From positions 310,001 to 374,000 of the forward strand of contig NZ_JAUCES010000005.1 of the NCBI RefSeq assembly GCF_030348825.1: DNA of 64,000 nt, in the 5' to 3' direction. Shown here one piece after another: positions 63,265-64,000 of the stretch. Position 1 is the stretch's first letter. Each line of letters begins with the position of its first letter. This DNA comes from Fictibacillus sp. b24 (GTDB lineage: Bacteria > Bacillota > Bacilli > Bacillales > Fictibacillaceae). The notes beneath the pieces were generated by a model. The model searched no databases, was not told where the DNA came from, and saw only the letters and a program-made list of their open reading frames with translations. The position numbers and the translations under genes were made by a program.

Positions 63265-64000
63265 ATGAAAAAGCAGTTTTCAGTATGGGGTTTAGCACTA
63301 GGTCTTGCAGTGAGTCCATTAGCGGCAGGACAAGCTAATGCTGAAGCACCAGTGAATGTTTTATCTACAAAGCAGTTCAATAGCTTAACGGGTACACCTT
63401 CTTTTGTATCAGGTAAATTAACGGAGGCATCTTCAAAATCCGCAAAAGAAGTAGTCATGTCTTATCTTCAAAAAGAGTCAAAGACATTTAAATTAGGAAG
63501 TCAAAAAGCGGAAGAGGCGTTCACAGTTAAGTCTGTGACAAAAGACGAACTAGGCAGACAGTTAGTACGCCTTCAGCAAACATATAAAGGAGTTCCGGTT
63601 TGGGGATCTACTCAAGTGGCTCATGTAAATGATCAAGGAGAGCTTGTTGTATTCTCGGGAACAGTGGTTCCTAATCTGCAGGACAAGCCTGGATTAGGTT
63701 TTGGTAAAAAGATTTCTGCATCTAAAGCGGTAGCAGCTGCAGTTAAGGACTTGGGTTTCACACCTGAATATGAAGCAGATCCAACGTCAGATCTCGTTGT
63801 GTATACAGAAGGAGATCAAGCTACATATGCTTACTTAGTAAACCTTAACTTCTTATCGCCTGAGCCGGGCAACTACAACTATTTTGTAGATGCTGTAACA
63901 GGTAAGGTTTTAAACTCTTACAATGATTTAGACGAGGCACATGGCGGTACGAAAGCACCTCCAACAGGCGGTGGATCACTTGTTGGAACAAATGCTGTCG
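63265..64000 (+). CDS. M4-family metalloprotease precursor (bacillolysin-like), 5' part
   Basis: Gene runs off the window; 245 codons visible. Signal peptide about 1-26 (ending GQANA), FTP propeptide domain about 55-125 (LVRLQQTYKGVPVWGSTQV) and PepSY propeptide domain about 150-220 (AYLVNLNFLSPEPGNYNYFVDAVTGKVL), followed by the start of the mature part (HGGTKAPPTGGGSLVGTNAV). The zinc site HExxH is outside. ATG 63265 with AAGGGGA upstream. Secreted neutral protease of thermolysin type. Confidence 0.9.
   Translation, partial: MKKQFSVWGLALGLAVSPLAAGQANAEAPVNVLSTKQFNSLTGTPSFVSGKLTEASSKSAKEVVMSYLQKESKTFKLGSQKAEEAFTVKSVTKDELGRQLVRLQQTYKGVPVWGSTQVAHVNDQGELVVFSGTVVPNLQDKPGLGFGKKISASKAVAAAVKDLGFTPEYEADPTSDLVVYTEGDQATYAYLVNLNFLSPEPGNYNYFVDAVTGKVLNSYNDLDEAHGGTKAPPTGGGSLVGTNAV

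Overview
The window is a low-GC Gram-positive chromosome segment from a spore-forming member of the Bacillaceae. The gene order glpX-rho-rpmE-tdk-prfA-prmC-spoIIR-ywlB-ywlC-mntP-ywlE-rpiB-ywlG-glyA-upp-atp-ywzB-ywmB-murA is the oriC-proximal backbone known from Bacillus subtilis. An eleven-gene nuo operon, which B. subtilis lacks, and the style of the dispersed repeats suggest Fictibacillus or a close relative, but the genus is an inference. No rRNA, tRNA, prophage, insertion sequence or CRISPR array was seen.

Layout. 1-10.5 kb: the glpX end, rho with a long G-free leader, a type B L31 gene, tdk, a lipoprotein, a CoA-disulfide reductase-like gene, a MOSC protein, a secreted subtilisin, an HxlR regulator, and prfA-prmC. 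10.6-16.3 kb: a complete ribose operon on the minus strand (rbsR-K-D-A-C-B) behind a cre/operator-like site. 16.4-24.7 kb: spoIIR, ywlB, ywlC, a four-PAS histidine kinase on the minus strand, mntP, ywlE, rpiB and ywlG. A dense cluster of DnaA boxes lies between and inside ywlB-ywlC. 25-34.5 kb: a GNAT enzyme, gluconokinase, lipoproteins, glyA, an acyltransferase, a duplicated-domain wall protein with its own lipoprotein sortase, and upp. 34.7-42 kb: the ATP synthase operon atpZIBEFHAGDC. 42.7-47.7 kb: the glycerol regulon glpP, glpF-glpK and glpD, with antiterminator-controlled leaders. 48-59.6 kb: two small minus-strand genes, then nuoABCDHIJKLMN without nuoEFG. 60-64 kb: ywzB, ywmB, murA, a tiny membrane protein and the start of an M4 metalloprotease.

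How the genes work together. Nuo pumps protons and ATP synthase uses them. GlpD feeds electrons from glycerol into the same membrane chain. RbsABC-D-K and the pentose isomerase RpiB connect ribose to central metabolism, and GntK feeds gluconate in. Translation and termination are served by RF1 with its methylase PrmC, Sua5 (YwlC), L31 and Rho.

The most unusual signal is not a gene. Nine intergenic regions, each just after an operon-end terminator, carry arrays of 4-6 short GC-rich cores. In eight of them the spacing is exactly 21 bp, about two DNA helical turns; in the ninth it is 20-21 bp. The core sequence differs between families while the period stays the same. Five of the arrays belong to one composite element; four of these share a left end, and at least three a right-hand hairpin region; one copy is inverted. 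A second repeat, 130-210 bp long, occurs five times, once inside the nuo operon.
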